Shown: positions 44,001 through 55,679 of the stretch, piece after piece
How positions within the stretch are numbered: the first letter of the stretch is position 1
Layout: each line of letters opens with the position of its first letter
NCBI GenBank assembly: GCA_009746045.1
Contig: RPFO01000041.1
Span: forward strand, 246,001 to 310,000
Origin: Mesostigma viride
Lineage: Eukaryota > Streptophyta > Mesostigmatophyceae > Mesostigmatales > Mesostigmataceae
Direction of reading: 5' to 3'
DNA length: 64,000 bases
Made by a program: the position numbers and the translations under genes
The notes under the pieces: generated by a model
The model's input: only the letters and a program-made list of their open reading frames with translations
Databases searched by the model: none
What the model was told of the DNA's origin: nothing

Positions 44001-47000
44001 AGCAAGGAGCAAGGAGCAAGGAGCAAGGAGCAAGGAGCAAGGAGCAAGGAGCAAGGAGCAAGGAGCAAGGAGCAAGGAGCAAGGAGCAAGGAGCAAGGAG
44101 CAAGGAGCAAGGAGCAAGGAGCAAGGAGCAAGGAGCAAGGAGCAAGGAGCAAGGAGCAAGGAGCAAGGAGCAAGGAGCAAGGAGCAAGGAGCAAGGAGCA
44201 AGGAGCAAGGAGCAAGGAGCAAGGAGCAAGGAGCAAGGAGCAAGGAGCAAGGAGCAAGGAGCAAGGAGCAAGGAGCAAGGAGCAAGGAGCAAGGAGCAAG
44301 GAGCAAGGAGCAAGGAGCAAGGAGCAAGGAGCAAGGAGCAAGGAGCAAGGAGCAAGGAGCAAGGAGCAAGGAGCAAGGAGCAAGGAGCAAGGAGCAAGGA
44401 GCAAGGAGCAAGGAGCAAGGAGCAAGGAGCAAGGAGCAAGGAGCAAGGAGCAAGGAGCAAGGAGCAAGGAGCAAGGAGCAAGGAGCAAGGAGCAAGGAGC
44501 AAGGAGCAAGGAGCAAGGAGCAAGGAGCAAGGAGCAAGGAGCAAGGAGCAAGGAGCAAGGAGCAAGGAGCAAGGAGCAAGGAGCAAGGAGCAAGGAGCAA
44601 GGAGCAAGGAGCAAGGAGCAAGGAGCAAGGAGCAAGGAGCAAGGAGCAAGGAGCAAGGAGCAAGGAGCAAGGAGCAAGGAGCAAGGAGCAAGGAGCAAGG
44701 AGCAAGGAGCAAGGAGCAAGGAGCAAGGAGCAAGGAGCAAGGAGCAAGGAGCAAGGAGCAAGGAGCAAGGAGCAAGGAGCAAGGAGCAAGGAGCAAGGAG
44801 CAAGGAGCAAGGAGCAAGGAGCAAGGAGCAAGGAGCAAGGAGCAAGGAGCAAGGAGCAAGGAGCAAGGAGCAAGGAGCAAGGAGCAAGGAGCAAGGAACA
44901 AGGAACAAGGAACAAGGAACAAGGAACAAGGAACAAGGACCAAGGACCAAGGACCAAGGACCAAGGACCAAGGACCAAGGACCAAGGACCAAGGACCAAG
45001 GACCAAGGACCAAGGACCAAGGAGCAAGGAGCAAGGAGCAAGGAGCAAGGAGCAAGGAGCAAGGAGCAAGGAGCAAGGAGCAAGGAGCAAGGAGCAAGGA
45101 GCAAGGAGCAAGGAGCAAGGAGCAAGGAGCAAGGAGCAAGGAGCAAGGAGCAAGGAGCAAGGAGCAAGGAGCAAGGAGCAAGGAGCAAGGAGCAAGGAGC
45201 AAGGAGCAAGGAGCAAGGAGCAAGGAGCAAGGAGCAAGGAGCAAGGAGCAAGGAGCAAGGAGCAAGGAGCAAGGAGCAAGGAGCAAGGAGCAAGGAGCAA
45301 GGAGCAAGGAGCAAGGAGCAAGGAGCAAGGAGCAAGGAGCAAGGAGCAAGGAGCAAGGAGCAAGGAGCAAGGAGCAAGGAGCAAGGAGCAAGGAGCAAGG
45401 AGCAAGGAGCAAGGAGCAAGGAGCAAGGAGCAAGGAGCAAGGAGCAAGGAGCAAGGAGCAAGGAGCAAGGAGCAAGGAGCAAGGAGCAAGGAGCAAGGAG
45501 CAAGGAGCAAGGAGCAAGGAGCAAGGAGCAAGGAGCAAGGAGCAAGGAGCAAGGAGCAAGGAGCAAGGAGCAAGGAGCAAGGAGCAAGGAGCAAGGAGCA
45601 AGGAGCAAGGAGCAAGGAGCAAGGAGCAAGGAGCAAGGAGCAAGGAGCAAGGAGCAAGGAGCAAGGAGCAAGGAGCAAGGAGCAAGGAGCAAGGAGCAAG
45701 GAGCAAGGAGCAAGGAGCAAGGAGCAAGGAGCAAGGAGCAAGGAGCAAGGAGCAAGGAGCAAGGAGCAAGGAGCAAGGAGCAAGGAGCAAGGAGCAAGGA
45801 GCAAGGAGCAAGGAGCAAGGAGCAAGGAGCAAGGAGCAAGGAGCAAGGAGCAAGGAGCAAGGAGCAAGGAGCAAGGAGCAAGGAGCAAGGAGCAAGGAGC
45901 AAGGAGCAAGGAGCAAGGAGCAAGGAGCAAGGAGCAAGGAGCAAGGAGCAAGGAGCAAGGAGCAAGGAGCAAGGAGCAAGGAGCAAGGAGCAAGGAGCAA
46001 GGAGCAAGGAGCAAGGAGCAAGGAGCAAGGAGCAAGGAGCAAGGAGCAAGGAGCAAGGAGCAAGGAGCAAGGAGCAAGGAGCAAGGAGCAAGGAGCAAGG
46101 AGCAAGGAGCAAGGAGCAAGGAGCAAGGAGCAAGGAGCAAGGAGCAAGGAGCAAGGAGCAAGGAGCAAGGAGCAAGGAGCAAGGAGCAAGGAGCAAGGAG
46201 CAAGGAGCAAGGAGCAAGGAGCAAGGAGCAAGGAGCAAGGAGCAAGGAGCAAGGAGCAAGGAGCAAGGAGCAAGGAGCAAGGAGCAAGGAGCAAGGAGCA
46301 AGGAGCAAGGAGCAAGGAGCAAGGAGCAAGGAGCAAGGAGCAAGGAGCAAGGAGCAAGGAGCAAGGAGCAAGGAGCAAGGAGCAAGGAGCAAGGAGCAAG
46401 GAGCAAGGAGCAAGGAGCAAGGAGCAAGGAGCAAGGAGCAAGGAGCAAGGAGCAAGGAGCAAGGAGCAAGGAGCAAGGAGCAAGGAGCAAGGAGCAAGGA
46501 GCAAGGAGCAAGGAGCAAGGAGCAAGGAGCAAGGAGCAAGGAGCAAGGAGCAAGGAGCAAGGAGCAAGGAGCAAGGAGCAAGGAGCAAGGAGCAAGGAGC
46601 AAGGAGCAAGGAGCAAGGAGCAAGGAGCAAGGAGCAAGGAGCAAGGAGCAAGGAGCAAGGAGCAAGGAGCAAGGAGCAAGGAGCAAGGAGCAAGGAGCAA
46701 GGAGCAAGGAGCAAGGAGCAAGGAGCAAGGAGCAAGGAGCAAGGAGCAAGGAGCAAGGAGCAAGGAGCAAGGAGCAAGGAGCAAGGAGCAAGGAGCAAGG
46801 AGCAAGGAGCAAGGAGCAAGGAGCAAGGAGCAAGGAGCAAGGAGCAAGGAGCAAGGAGCAAGGAGCAAGGAGCAAGGAGCAAGGAGCAAGGAGCAAGGAG
46901 CAAGGAGCAAGGAGCAAGGAGCAAGGAGCAAGGAGCAAGGAGCAAGGAGCAAGGAGCAAGGAGCAAGGAGCAAGGAGCAAGGAGCAAGGAGCAAGGAGCA

Positions 47001-47850
47001 AGGAGCAAGGAGCAAGGAGCAAGGAGCAAGGAGCAAGGAGCAAGGAGCAAGGAGCAAGGAGCAAGGAGCAAGGAGCAAGGAGCAAGGAGCAAGGAGCAAG
47101 GAGCAAGGAGCAAGGAGCAAGGAGCAAGGAGCAAGGAGCAAGGAGCAAGGAGCAAGGAGCAAGGAGCAAGGAGCAAGGAGCAAGGAGCAAGGAGCAAGGA
47201 GCAAGGAGCAAGGAGCAAGGAGCAAGGAGCAAGGAGCAAGGAGCAAGGAGCAAGGAGCAAGGAGCAAGGAGCAAGGAGCAAGGAGCAAGGAGCAAGGAGC
47301 AAGGAGCAAGGAACAAGGAACAAGGAACAAGGAACAAGGAACAAGGAACAAGGAACAAGGAACAAGGAACAAGGACCAAGGACCAAGGACCAAGGACCAA
47401 GGACCAAGGACCAAGGACCAAGGACCAAGGACCAAGGACCAAGGACCAAGGACCAAGGACCAAGGACCAAGGACCAAGGACCAAGGACCAAGGACCAAGG
47501 ACCAAGGACCAAGGACCAACCAAGGACCAACCAAGGACCAACCAAGGACCAACCAAGGACCAACCAAGGACCAACCAAGGACCAAGGACCAAGGACCAAG
47601 GACCAAGGACCAAGGACCAAGGACCAAGGACCAAGGACCAAGGACCAAGGACCAAGGACCAAGGACCAAGGACCAAGGACCAAGGACCAAGGACCAAGGA
47701 CCAAGGACCAAGGACCAAGGACCAAGGACCAAGGACCAAGGACCAAGGACCAAGGACCAAGGACCAAGGACCAAGGACCAAGGACCAAGGACCAAGAAAC
47801 AAGGACCAAGAAACAAGAAACAAGAAACAAGAAACAAGAAACAAGAAACA
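41078..47850. repeat. 6.8-kb satellite of 7-bp units (GGAGCAA)n
   Basis: Nearly a thousand 7-bp units. It starts with GAAGCAA, then GGAGCAA to about 44894, GGAACAA (~6 units), GGACCAA (~12), GGAGCAA again to about 47310, GGAACAA (~9), GGACCAA, a block of about six 11-bp GGACCAACCAA units (47510-47582), GGACCAA, and finally GAAACAA. The unit is not the plant-type TTTAGGG telomere repeat. Because 7 is prime to 3 and no unit contains a stop in most frames, very long frames appear on both strands; they are artefacts. Confidence 0.97.
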
Positions 47851-48354
47851 AGAAATTTACGCGTCGAGTCGAAATAGAAATCTCAGCAACTCGCAGCAAC
47901 AGTAGAAAACAAGGCAGTCGACAGAGTACTGCCAGCAGCTTCAATGGTGGCTAGCCAGTGACCATTGCCTTACACTTATACAGCGCACAGGGTAGATTTC
48001 ATCCGTTGCAGTGTCTCCGTCAATCGACCCAGGCTTATAACACGTACAAACACAAAAACTATCAGAGCTCTGCCCAGTGCACTGGATGTGATTAGTGATA
48101 TTACCCCTGAGAATAAAATTAATGTGCTGCTATGACTAGCCCAGCAGTACAGACACATGAAGAAGGCTCTACAAGGGGGCGCTCAAATGCACCACTTTTC
48201 CGAATACATCTTTCCGGATTTTTCAAGTGTCCTGTATCCAGGGCGCATCCCGCCGCGCAACAATAATCACATCCCAAAACGAACGTGTGCGAAGCACTAC
48301 ATAATTAATCGCGGCGACCACTGAGGTCCTGCACCAACATTTCTGCCGCATGGG
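47851..48354. other. Region 3' of the host gene, no gene
   Basis: Unique-looking sequence between the satellite and the last host exon. It should contain the 3' UTR and polyadenylation site of the minus-strand gene. No further gene recognised. Confidence 0.4.
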
Positions 48355-48577
48355 TCAACGTCGCGCGCGAGTCAGGATCCAGCGGCCATACGTGCAGTCC
48401 GTCGCATACAGCCCAGACGTCATGTAATCGGCTGAAGTGCCCTCCACCAGGGCCCGCTGGCCATCACCCTTCTGAGCAAACATCGACTGGCCCAGCACGC
48501 CGTGAACATTCGCGGTGCCGTTGAAGCCCTTGATTTGGAGGTTGAGGAAGTTGGCGCCTGGACCTTTGCCACGCTCC
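48355..48577 (-). CDS. Host gene, last exon: root-cap-like C-terminus
   Basis: The acceptor (minus strand TTTGCAG|GGAGCG) starts the exon at 48577. One base completes a Trp codon begun in the previous exon, then ERGKGPGANFLNLQIKGFNG, TANVHGVLGQSMFAQKGDGQ and a final TDCTYGRWILTRARR with the stop at 48355-48357. HGVLGQS near the end of a DPHF/VNAHF domain is typical of root-cap/LEA-like and vWD-related domains. The frame matches the upstream exon exactly. Confidence 0.8.
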
Positions 48578-49126
48578 CTGCAAATTTCATCCAGTATAAC
48601 AACAAGAAAAAAAAAAATGTTTTCACTTATTGACACATTTTGGTTTTGTTTATACAATCGAGAAAAGCCGATATATCCGACAAAATCAATGAATGCAATA
48701 CGCTCGCTGCAAGGTCAAGTATTCAGCGTAAAGTTAAGCAGCCTATCATTAGTAACCCAAACCAACCAGGGTCCCAGAAACCAAGGTCATATATATTGTA
48801 AGACCACCCCACTCAAGTGTTTGCTATATTACTAGTCATATACAACTGGAACATCATCTTCACATACCCAGTAAAACAATTCCCAAACAAGTGCTGCACA
48901 GCATTAGTGCCTGAATATCAGCACAGAGTTGCTCAAATCAGCGGAATGGTATCCCAACCATTCCGGGAGCTGCAATCACCAAAGAGCTAGTTGCATGCAT
49001 ACACATTGCCGAGGAAGCAGTGCTATCTGCCGCACCTGATAACTCTGGGCTCACACACCCTGCCTTCAACACTACCATCCCTATTGCCATCCCACCTCCT
49101 AGCTCCACCTTTTCCCATCCCAGCCC

Positions 49127-49600
49127 CTCCACCCTACAGTATTATGCCACGCTACCCCCTCCACCCCCCAATGCCGCCCCACCCCCTCCACCCCCCAATG
49201 CCGCCCCGCCCCCTCCACCCCCCAATGCCGCCCCACCCCCTCCACCCCCCAATGCCGCCCCACCCCCTCCACCTACCAATGACACCCCACCCCCTCCACC
49301 CTTTGCCACCCCACCCCCTCCACCTTGCGCCGCCCCACCCCCTGAACCTTATGCCGCCCTACCCCCTCCACCCTTAGCCACCCCACCCCCTCCACCCTAC
49401 AGTATACCACCCCACCCCCTCCACCCTACAGTATACCACCCCCAACCCCTCCATCGCTTGCCACCCCACCTCCACCGTATAATGCCATCCCACCCCCTCC
49501 AACCTACAGTATACCACCCACCCCCTCCACCCTATGATGCCACCCCACCCCCTCCACACTTAGGCATCCCAGCCCCTCCACCCTTTGCCACACTAGCGGC
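49127..49600. repeat. Pro-codon-like minisatellite in host intron
   Basis: A 27-bp and related units of CCACCCCCTCCACCCCCCAA + TGCCGCC type, with TATGCC and TACAGTATA variants. A plus-strand Pro-rich frame runs through it (49020-49670), but the array lies in an intron of the minus-strand gene and lacks other support. Confidence 0.8.
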
Positions 49601-50121
49601 CCCCCCCATACTGTGCCATCCATCCTACTTGCATGCCCTGCTATACCATTCCACCATTTGCACCCTATGATGGCTACACCATCCTAATTGCCAACACCAA
49701 TCTGACGTGCAACTACTTGCCGCGCGCAAAGTGGCCACCTCCCCCGTTGTGACAAGACAGGCAGCCTGGCAAGACAGGGGCCCACATTCAACGGAGCGAT
49801 AGTAGGATGATGCTCGAGTAATTATGCATGTGGTATTCTACCTGAATGGACCTCAACACCCTACACCTCCACGCCATCCGTCGGCGCTTGTCACTCAGTC
49901 TACTTGAGCGACCATAACCAATCCCAACTTAAGGACGGACCACTGAACTCGGCGCGGACCACCGCCATGCACCCAAACCATCCATACTGCCATTATCACT
50001 CGTCATGCACTGTAAGCGATAAATAACCCATCCAAACAACTGTAACTTTAACGCACCAGAACTCGTCACACACCACCACCACCCCATGTGCGCCAAACTG
50101 ACTACCATCGCTGCCACATAC

Positions 50122-50255
50122 CAGAACTCGGCGCGCACCACCTCCACCGCGACCGTCGCAAGCCCCGGCACAGTCACCTGCACGCGTGTCTTCTTGCGGG
50201 TGACCGACAGGCCCGAGGGAAGCACAGTGAACGCAGAGCTCCCGTCCAGCAGCTC
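50122..50255 (-). CDS. Host gene, internal exon of root-cap-like region
   Basis: Acceptor GTCACCAG|GAGCTG at 50255, donor GTTCTG|GTATGT at 50122, length 134 (phase 0 in, phase 2 out). It encodes ELLDGSSAFTVLPSGLSVTR, KKTRVQVTVPGLATVAVEVV, RAEFW. It joins VNG of the upstream exon and the Trp-Glu junction of the last exon without changing frame. The run of beta-strand-like hydrophobic alternation fits a vWD/root-cap sheet. Confidence 0.8.
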
Positions 50256-50720
50256 CTGGTGACACAACATAAACACAATGCACAATACTAAACAACAGCT
50301 TGATTAGTACAGTCTAGCAAAATTACTACAATCATTCCCCCCTAGCAGCAGCTCCTGGTGACAAAATATATAACGCAATGCAAAGTACTAAACAACAGCT
50401 TGATAAGTACAAGTTATAATAAATAGTGACGGAACCTTTTTGCCATTTGGGCAATTAGGTCCGTCACTAATTATCCAGCGAAAACCACTCGCCGGTATTG
50501 ATTCCGCGCCACGTTCACGTGAACTTTAACGCGGAATAAATACCGGCGAGTGGTTTTCGGCGGATAAATAGTGATGGACCTAATTGCCCAAGTGGGAAAA
50601 AAATACCGTCACTATTTATAATGACTGTAGAGTCTAGTGAGGTTATTACAATAATCCAGTCCAGCAGCTCCTGATGACACAATATGAACTCAATGAACAG
50701 TACAAGACAACATCATTAGT
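50250..50720. repeat. Triplicated exon-intron junction sequence in host intron
   Basis: CAGCAGCTCCTGGTGACA, ACGCAATGCA/ACAATGCACA and ACTAAACAACAGCTTGATTA occur at 50247-50310, 50344-50402 and, diverged, 50659-50720. Each copy carries an acceptor-like CACCAG on the minus strand. Confidence 0.75.
50419..50619. mobile_element. ~200-bp palindromic MITE in host intron
   Basis: ATAAATAGTGACGGAACC, TTGGGCAATTAGGTCCGTCA and GAAAACCACTCGCCGGTATT on the left mirror the right half, which ends CCGTCACTATTTAT. TA flanks AATAGTGACGG on both sides, suggesting Tc1/mariner-type duplication, but the boundary is ambiguous. Confidence 0.8.
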
Positions 50721-50849
50721 ACTATAAGTAGCGAGACAATTACAATGATTCCGTCCAACAGATGACCTGGTATAGATATACCGGCAGTTAGTAGTTAAGC
50801 GGAAATAGCAGCAATACTAGCAGCAGTACTAGTACCAGTACTGCAACTA

Positions 50850-51060
50850 CTTCTAGTAGCCGCCGCCGCCACCGCCACCGCTGCAGCGGCGGCAGGGGCA
50901 TGGGCATGGGCATGGGGAGGGGGGGGGGGGGGCAGGGGAGGGCCGGGCCAGGGGCTGCCGCCGCCGCCGCCACCACCGCCGCAGCAGCAGCGGCGGCGGC
51001 AGTAGTAGTAGTAGCAGTTGCAGCCGCCGCCGCCTCTGCCGCCGCCGCAGCAGCAGTGCC
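50850..51060. repeat. GCC/GCA-type trinucleotide repeats and G run in host intron
   Basis: CCGCCGCCGCC, GCAGCAGCAG, GTAGTAGTAG and a G-run near 50920-50931 lie just inside the donor of the 51088-51938 exon. An Ala-rich minus-strand frame runs on from the exon (ACT ending in poly-Ala), but a good GTAAGG donor precedes it. Confidence 0.7.
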
Positions 51061-51087
51061 TACTATGATGCCTACCATGATCCTTAC

Positions 51088-51938
51088 CCCGTTCACGCGC
51101 ACAGTGCCGAACGCCGAGGGGAAGCCGGTGCGCCTCAGCGTGCGCGCCTGCACCAGGATGCGGTCATCTCCATACATGACAGCCACCGCATCCATCCATG
51201 TGCGGGCGTCCTCCCCTTGCGGTACCGGGGCAACAATCGACGCAGCGTCGGACGCAGCAGGAGTCGAGGAAGAAGCATCGGGCGAGGAACTGGCCATCAA
51301 GGGCTGTTGTTGTGGAATGGCCTCCAACAATCCAGCTCCATGGCCACTGGCATCCGCGATGTTAGAAGCCGCCGGGCCCATGAAGTGCGCGTTCACGTGA
51401 ATGTGCTCGTCCGCAAGGATGCAAAAGCTCTCGCCGGCAACGCCGTTGAAGTCAAACTTGTCACCATGCGCGGTCACGAAGTGAGGGTCGCTCGTGCCGC
51501 TATCGAGGAGGAGGATCTCCAGCACCTCGAACGCAAGGGCGGCGTCGATGACCGCGCCGCCCGTGATGGCAAAGGTGTTGGTCAGGAAGTCGAGGAATGT
51601 CTGGGAGGCGAGGACGGCGACCACCTGCTGTGCCTGCTCGGGCGTATCAGGGTAGAGCTCGAGCCCGACCAGGACCTGGTTGAGCGTCTGCAGCAGCTGC
51701 CGGCGGTGACGCTTGCCGGCACCATTGAAGTTCACGGTCACGGACACGGCAATGTTGCACGTCTGGAGGCCGAGACGTTGCGCCAGGTTCGCCAAGAACT
51801 CCTCGGCGGTGAAGGGGGAGGAGGACTCGGTGCAGTTGTCGAGCGTGAGTACAAACTCGGCGGGGATGAGGATGTTGGTGGGGCACCTCACCTCCACGGC
51901 CACGCTCGACGCAAATGACGCAGCCGTGCAATTGATCA
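51088..51938 (-). CDS. Host gene, exon with root-cap/LEA-like domain
   Basis: Acceptor CGTGCAG|TGATC at 51938 and donor AACGGG|GTAAGG at 51088; 851 nt, two bases finishing a codon, then 283 codons. The first half (INCTAASFASSVAVEVRC, EEFLANLAQRLGLQTCNIAV, NFNGAGKRHRRQLLQTLNQV) is not assigned. The second half has GTSDPHFVTAHGDKFDFNGV, AGESFCILADEHIHVNAHFM, the signature of plant/algal root-cap (LEA-related) domains, themselves vWD-like and usually extracellular. A Ser/Ala-rich linker and DAVAVMYGDDRILVQARTLR follow. No signal peptide can be judged without the N-terminus. Confidence 0.85.
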
Positions 51939-52253
51939 CTGCACGATGTCACATCGACAACAAAAAAAGAAGAATAAGAATGAAGAAGAATAAAATAATG
52001 ACCGAATGGTAAGGGCACATTAAGATCTGATTTTGCACAGAACGTTGAACCTGGGTTACTAGTTGCTAATCAGCAAATAGAACTGCGTGCAGATCCAACT
52101 AACTATGCGTGTGATGGGACTGATTGAGGTGTCAACCTTGGAACATGTGCCCACCCATGCCAGTGGAAAAAGATTTCACGAATATTATCCAAAAAGTCAA
52201 AAGATATGGTGTTTTGGCCTCTTCCGAATCCCAATAACACGGGGACACGGCGG

Positions 52254-52900
52254 CGTTGGCGTGTGGCGTGTGGCGTGTGGCGTGTGGCGTGTGGCGTGTG
52301 GCGTATGGCGTATGGCGTATGGCGTATGGCATATGGGATATGGCATATGGCAGATCGCATATGGCAGATCCCATATCGCATATCGCATCCCGAATCTTTC
52401 TACTCTGACCCATGCCCACCCTTGCCCACCCATGCCCACCCATACCTGTGCCCATGCCTGTGCCCATGCCTGTGCCCATGCCTGTGCCCATGCCTGTGCC
52501 CATGCCTGTGCCCATGCCTGTGCTGATGCCTATGCTGATGCCTGTGCCCATGCCTGTGCCGATGCCTGTGCCCATCGCGTCCCCGTCCCCCGTCCCCGTC
52601 TTGTCCCCGTTCCCGCCCCCATCGGTCCCCATCGGACCCCACCCCACCCCACCCCACCCCACCCCACCCCACCCCACCCCACCCCACCCCACCCCACCCC
52701 ACCCCACCCCACCCCACCCACCCCACCCCACCCCACCCCACCCCACCCCACCCCACCCCATCCCCATCCCCATAATTTCCCATTCGGTCCCATTCGGTCC
52801 CATTCGGTGCCATTCAGTCCCCTTCGGATCCCCTTTGGATCCCCTTTGGATCCCCTTTGGATCCCCTTCGGATCCCCATCCCTATTCCCATTCCCACCCA
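52254..52900. repeat. Cluster of different minisatellites in host intron
   Basis: In order: 7-bp GCGTGTG/GCGTATG (52258-52400), 12-bp CCCATGCCTGTG (52440-52580), 5-bp CACCC (52630-52760), and 11-bp CCCCTTTGGAT (52820-52875). The long frames here (Met-Pro, Gly-Val-Gly types) are artefacts. Confidence 0.9.
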
Positions 52901-53090
52901 CAACCATGCACACCCATGCCCACCGGCATTCCTAGCCATGCCCATCGTTACTTAAAGAGTACTGACCAGCTAACTCCTGCGTCGGCTGTAAATGTTTACC
53001 CACCCCAATCACCACCTGCATGTCAACCGAACAACGCTGACCAGCAAGTAACTCGACCTGCCAGCAGCACTGCATTCATCAAGCACGCAC

Positions 53091-53903
53091 CGTAGCTAAC
53101 CTCCGCCAGCTGGCGCCGCAGGAGCTGTTCGCGCTCCTCAGCGATGCCCCGCAGGACGGCCGGGACGTCCACCCCGTGCGCCCGCATCCGCTTGCTCGCC
53201 AGCAGCTTCGCCATGACCTCGTCCGTGCCCATGTCCGGCCGGATTCCTGCCGCAGCCATCTGCTGCGAGTATTTGGTCATGAGCGCCGCCTCGTCCGCGC
53301 CCGGCTCAAAGATATAGTACCACATGAGCTCCATGTAGTAACCCGCGATCGGGTCCATCGAGATGCCCAAGTGGTCGATCGCGCGCTGATAGAACGCCTT
53401 GGGGTGTCGGTGGACGGCATCCCGAGACACGGCCATCGTGCCGCCCTGCGCGAAGAAGATGAGGCGCGCTGCCGGGGGAAGCACATCCGCGTGCGCCTCC
53501 CAGGGGGGCTCCCTGGGCAGCGCCGGCGAGTAGCGCGCAAGGTCACGCCACACGTCCGAGATGCCAATCCAGCAGTCAGCGTAGCGCATGGAGCCGGACT
53601 GCGCGCTGCAGGACCGGCCCATCACGCGGCGGAAGCCGTCTGCATCATTCCCGGGGAGCCAAGTGTCGAGCTCGAGCGCCTGCGGGTCCGACTCGAGCTC
53701 CCAGTTGGTCGACACAAACTGCGGCAGCGGGCGGCGCAGGGGGACGTTCCATTTGGTACCAAGTCGGCCCATCTCCAACGCCATGTCGGGCGTGATGGCG
53801 TTGCCGAGGATGAAGTAGGTGGAGGTGGCGGAAGTCAGGTAGTCCATGAGCGTCGAGCGCGAGTGGAAGTGGTGCTGGTCGCGGCCAAAGCCCAGCCCGA
53901 TGC
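53091..53903 (-). CDS. Host gene, main DUF3431 exon
   Basis: Acceptor CGTGCAG|GCATCG at 53903; two bases finish a Gly codon begun in the upstream exon. The protein reads IGLGFGRDQHHFHSRSTLMD, an insert, then FFAQGGTMAVSRDAVHRHPK, AFYQRAIDHLG, PIAGYYMELMWYYIFEP. This is the characteristic C-terminal part of DUF3431 proteins, a poorly characterised family from fungi and algae with a glycosyltransferase-like look. A tail ends LLRRQLAEVSY. Two donors are possible: GAG|GTTAGC (53101, phase 0) and TACG|GTGCGT (53091, phase 1). The second restores frame with the next exon and is preferred. Confidence 0.8.
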
Positions 53904-54559
53904 CTGCACGCGCGAGGCGGATGCCATGATACATCGCATAGCATTAGTTGATCATGTTACCTGACATTGGACATTGGTGCATGGGCGCGAAGCGAGCACA
54001 CTACTACATCCCCATGCATGCAAGTCAGAGCCCAGCCCGACGCATGTTGCGGCTGGAGGTGATTGGCGATGGTGCCCATGTGAATTACTGTTCAGTGAGG
54101 GCGTTTGTGGGACATGCTAGCTTTGAAACTGCTGCAGCTGCGAATTGTGTGCGCGACAATTCAGAGTGTCAGACCTCCCAATGACTCCAATGGGGGACTG
54201 GTCATTCGCCAAGGCCCGTGTGCGCAGCACCCGTGCAGCTGCCAAGGGGCAAAGCAAGTCCACACTGACCGGATGCAGAGGCTGATGCAGAGGCTGTCTA
54301 TGCAGACCACGCCGGCTTCATGGACTGCAGCGACAATATATATTGCGTGCATGCCGGAACTACAGTGGCCTATTGAATGCATAATTGCCTGGCTGCATGG
54401 TGAGACCTGTGTAGCAAGACAGTGCCGCAATGGCTTGGTAGCTATCCATCAATTACTACCAATGATAGTAGAGACTATTTGGGATGGGTAGAATCCGTGT
54501 TAGATGGGCCTTAATACTGTTGTTAGTTGTACATGCGCAGTTGTCCTGCAGTAAAACCT

Positions 54560-54830
54560 GCGTTCTGCAAAAACAGCAATAATGCAGCATATTCTCCTAG
54601 CATGGTAATAACAGGACACTCCAGTTACAGAGATTACGTGCGTCATCACAAGTACTTGCGTGTCATGGACATGGGCATGCCATGGAGTACTTTGCTAATC
54701 TCGTTAGAAAATGATTACATATATGCGTCATCACAGTACAAGGGCAGTCATCCTGCAGTGCCACCTGTGCTCTGCAAAAAAAAGCAATGATGCAGAAGAT
54801 TCTTCTAGTACAATATACTAACTTTTTTAG
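54560..54830. repeat. Diverged tandem duplication in host intron
   Basis: Two ~190-bp units sharing GTTCTGCAAAAACAGCAATA / GCTCTGCAAAAAAAAGCAAT, CATCACAAGTACTTG / CATCACAGTACAAGG. The first includes the block also found at 17022-17100. Confidence 0.55.
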
Positions 54831-54924
54831 CGATCACGTGCCCCATCACAGTACCGTGACGCAGTTATGTCAAGGAGTGACGCAGTTATGTGAAATTAAT
54901 TAAATAATTCATTGAGCAAGATAC

Positions 54925-55081
54925 CTGGACGGTGGTCCTGCAGGAAAACGGTGTTCTGGGCAAGCTTGTCATAGTTGTTGATGATGTGGGACAAGTAGGT
55001 GTGCGACTCGCGCCCAACGTTGGGCAGCTCGTTGTTGAAGCCTTCAACGGGCGTGTCCCCCTTGTGGTAGACCGTGCGGAT
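54925..55081 (-). CDS. Host gene, DUF3431 exon with GRESHTYL motif
   Basis: Acceptor AATCTGCAG|ATCCGC at 55081, donor GTCCAG|GTATCT at 54925; 157 nt, phase 0 in, phase 1 out. It reads IRTVYHKGDTPVEGFNNELP, NVGRESHTYLSHIINNYDKL, AQNTVFLQDHRP. N-GRE-HTYL-HI--NYD-L---T-FLQ is the hallmark of DUF3431. Both neighbouring exons fit in frame. This exon is not the longest open frame at its position; family motif and splice signals identify it. Confidence 0.88.
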
Positions 55082-55679
55082 CTGCAGATTTCGTTGTCAA
55101 ATATCAATCCAACACCAGACACAACTCAGAATCATGCCATCTGCCCAGCGCCCATGGCATACACCCAGTTGTACGTGGTACTGACGGCGCTAGTAACTAA
55201 TAATCAGAACTTCAATTGCGCGAAACCTATTCAGGCCTGGCAGTGCACAATTTTTCTCTAGTGAGACAACTACTGGACGCATGGCGTATTAATGTTGTGA
55301 AAGGACTAGAGTAGTCGTCTGAGATAAGGGGGCGAAGACCGCAGACGCCACGTGCAAGGCTATCTGTCTGCAAGACCTGCATGGAGGGAGACAGATAGTA
55401 AACCGACAGTAAACATTTGTACAGTAAACAAAAAAAAAATGTGAAGCATAGAAAAAGAAATATATGAACTGTCACTGGTGGGGCAAAAGGGAAAACAGTC
55501 ATAATAATAAATAAAGAGGTAATTGATGGGATAATTTGTCAGGCATAGGCGATGTTGGATTTGGGTCAGAAGTTTGGTATTCAGCGGGCCCATGGCTCCC
55601 GGCCAGGATCCCTAACCCAACATGGTCAACGCCTCGTGCCAGCTCAGTTAAAAAGTGCAAGGTGAAAGGGTGTATGCTA

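Noticed and set aside
41078-47850. Telomere repeat
   Set aside because: GGAGCAA/GGACCAA is unlike known plant or algal telomere units and lies inside the window between non-telomeric sequences.
40832-47954. Open frames of about 2250-2360 codons on both strands
   Set aside because: Produced by the 7-bp satellite: several frames on both strands are open at once and encode only permuted short repeats.
49020-49670. 216-codon Pro-rich protein
   Set aside because: Lies wholly in an intron minisatellite of the minus-strand host gene and has no non-repetitive domain.
50788-51087. Extension of the root-cap exon into a poly-Ala tail
   Set aside because: A good GTAAGG donor precedes it and the spliced frame continues with conserved sequence; the tail is trinucleotide repeat.
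52132-52935. Several frames of 80-280 codons over the minisatellite cluster
   Set aside because: Short-unit repeats in a host intron; frames overlap on both strands.
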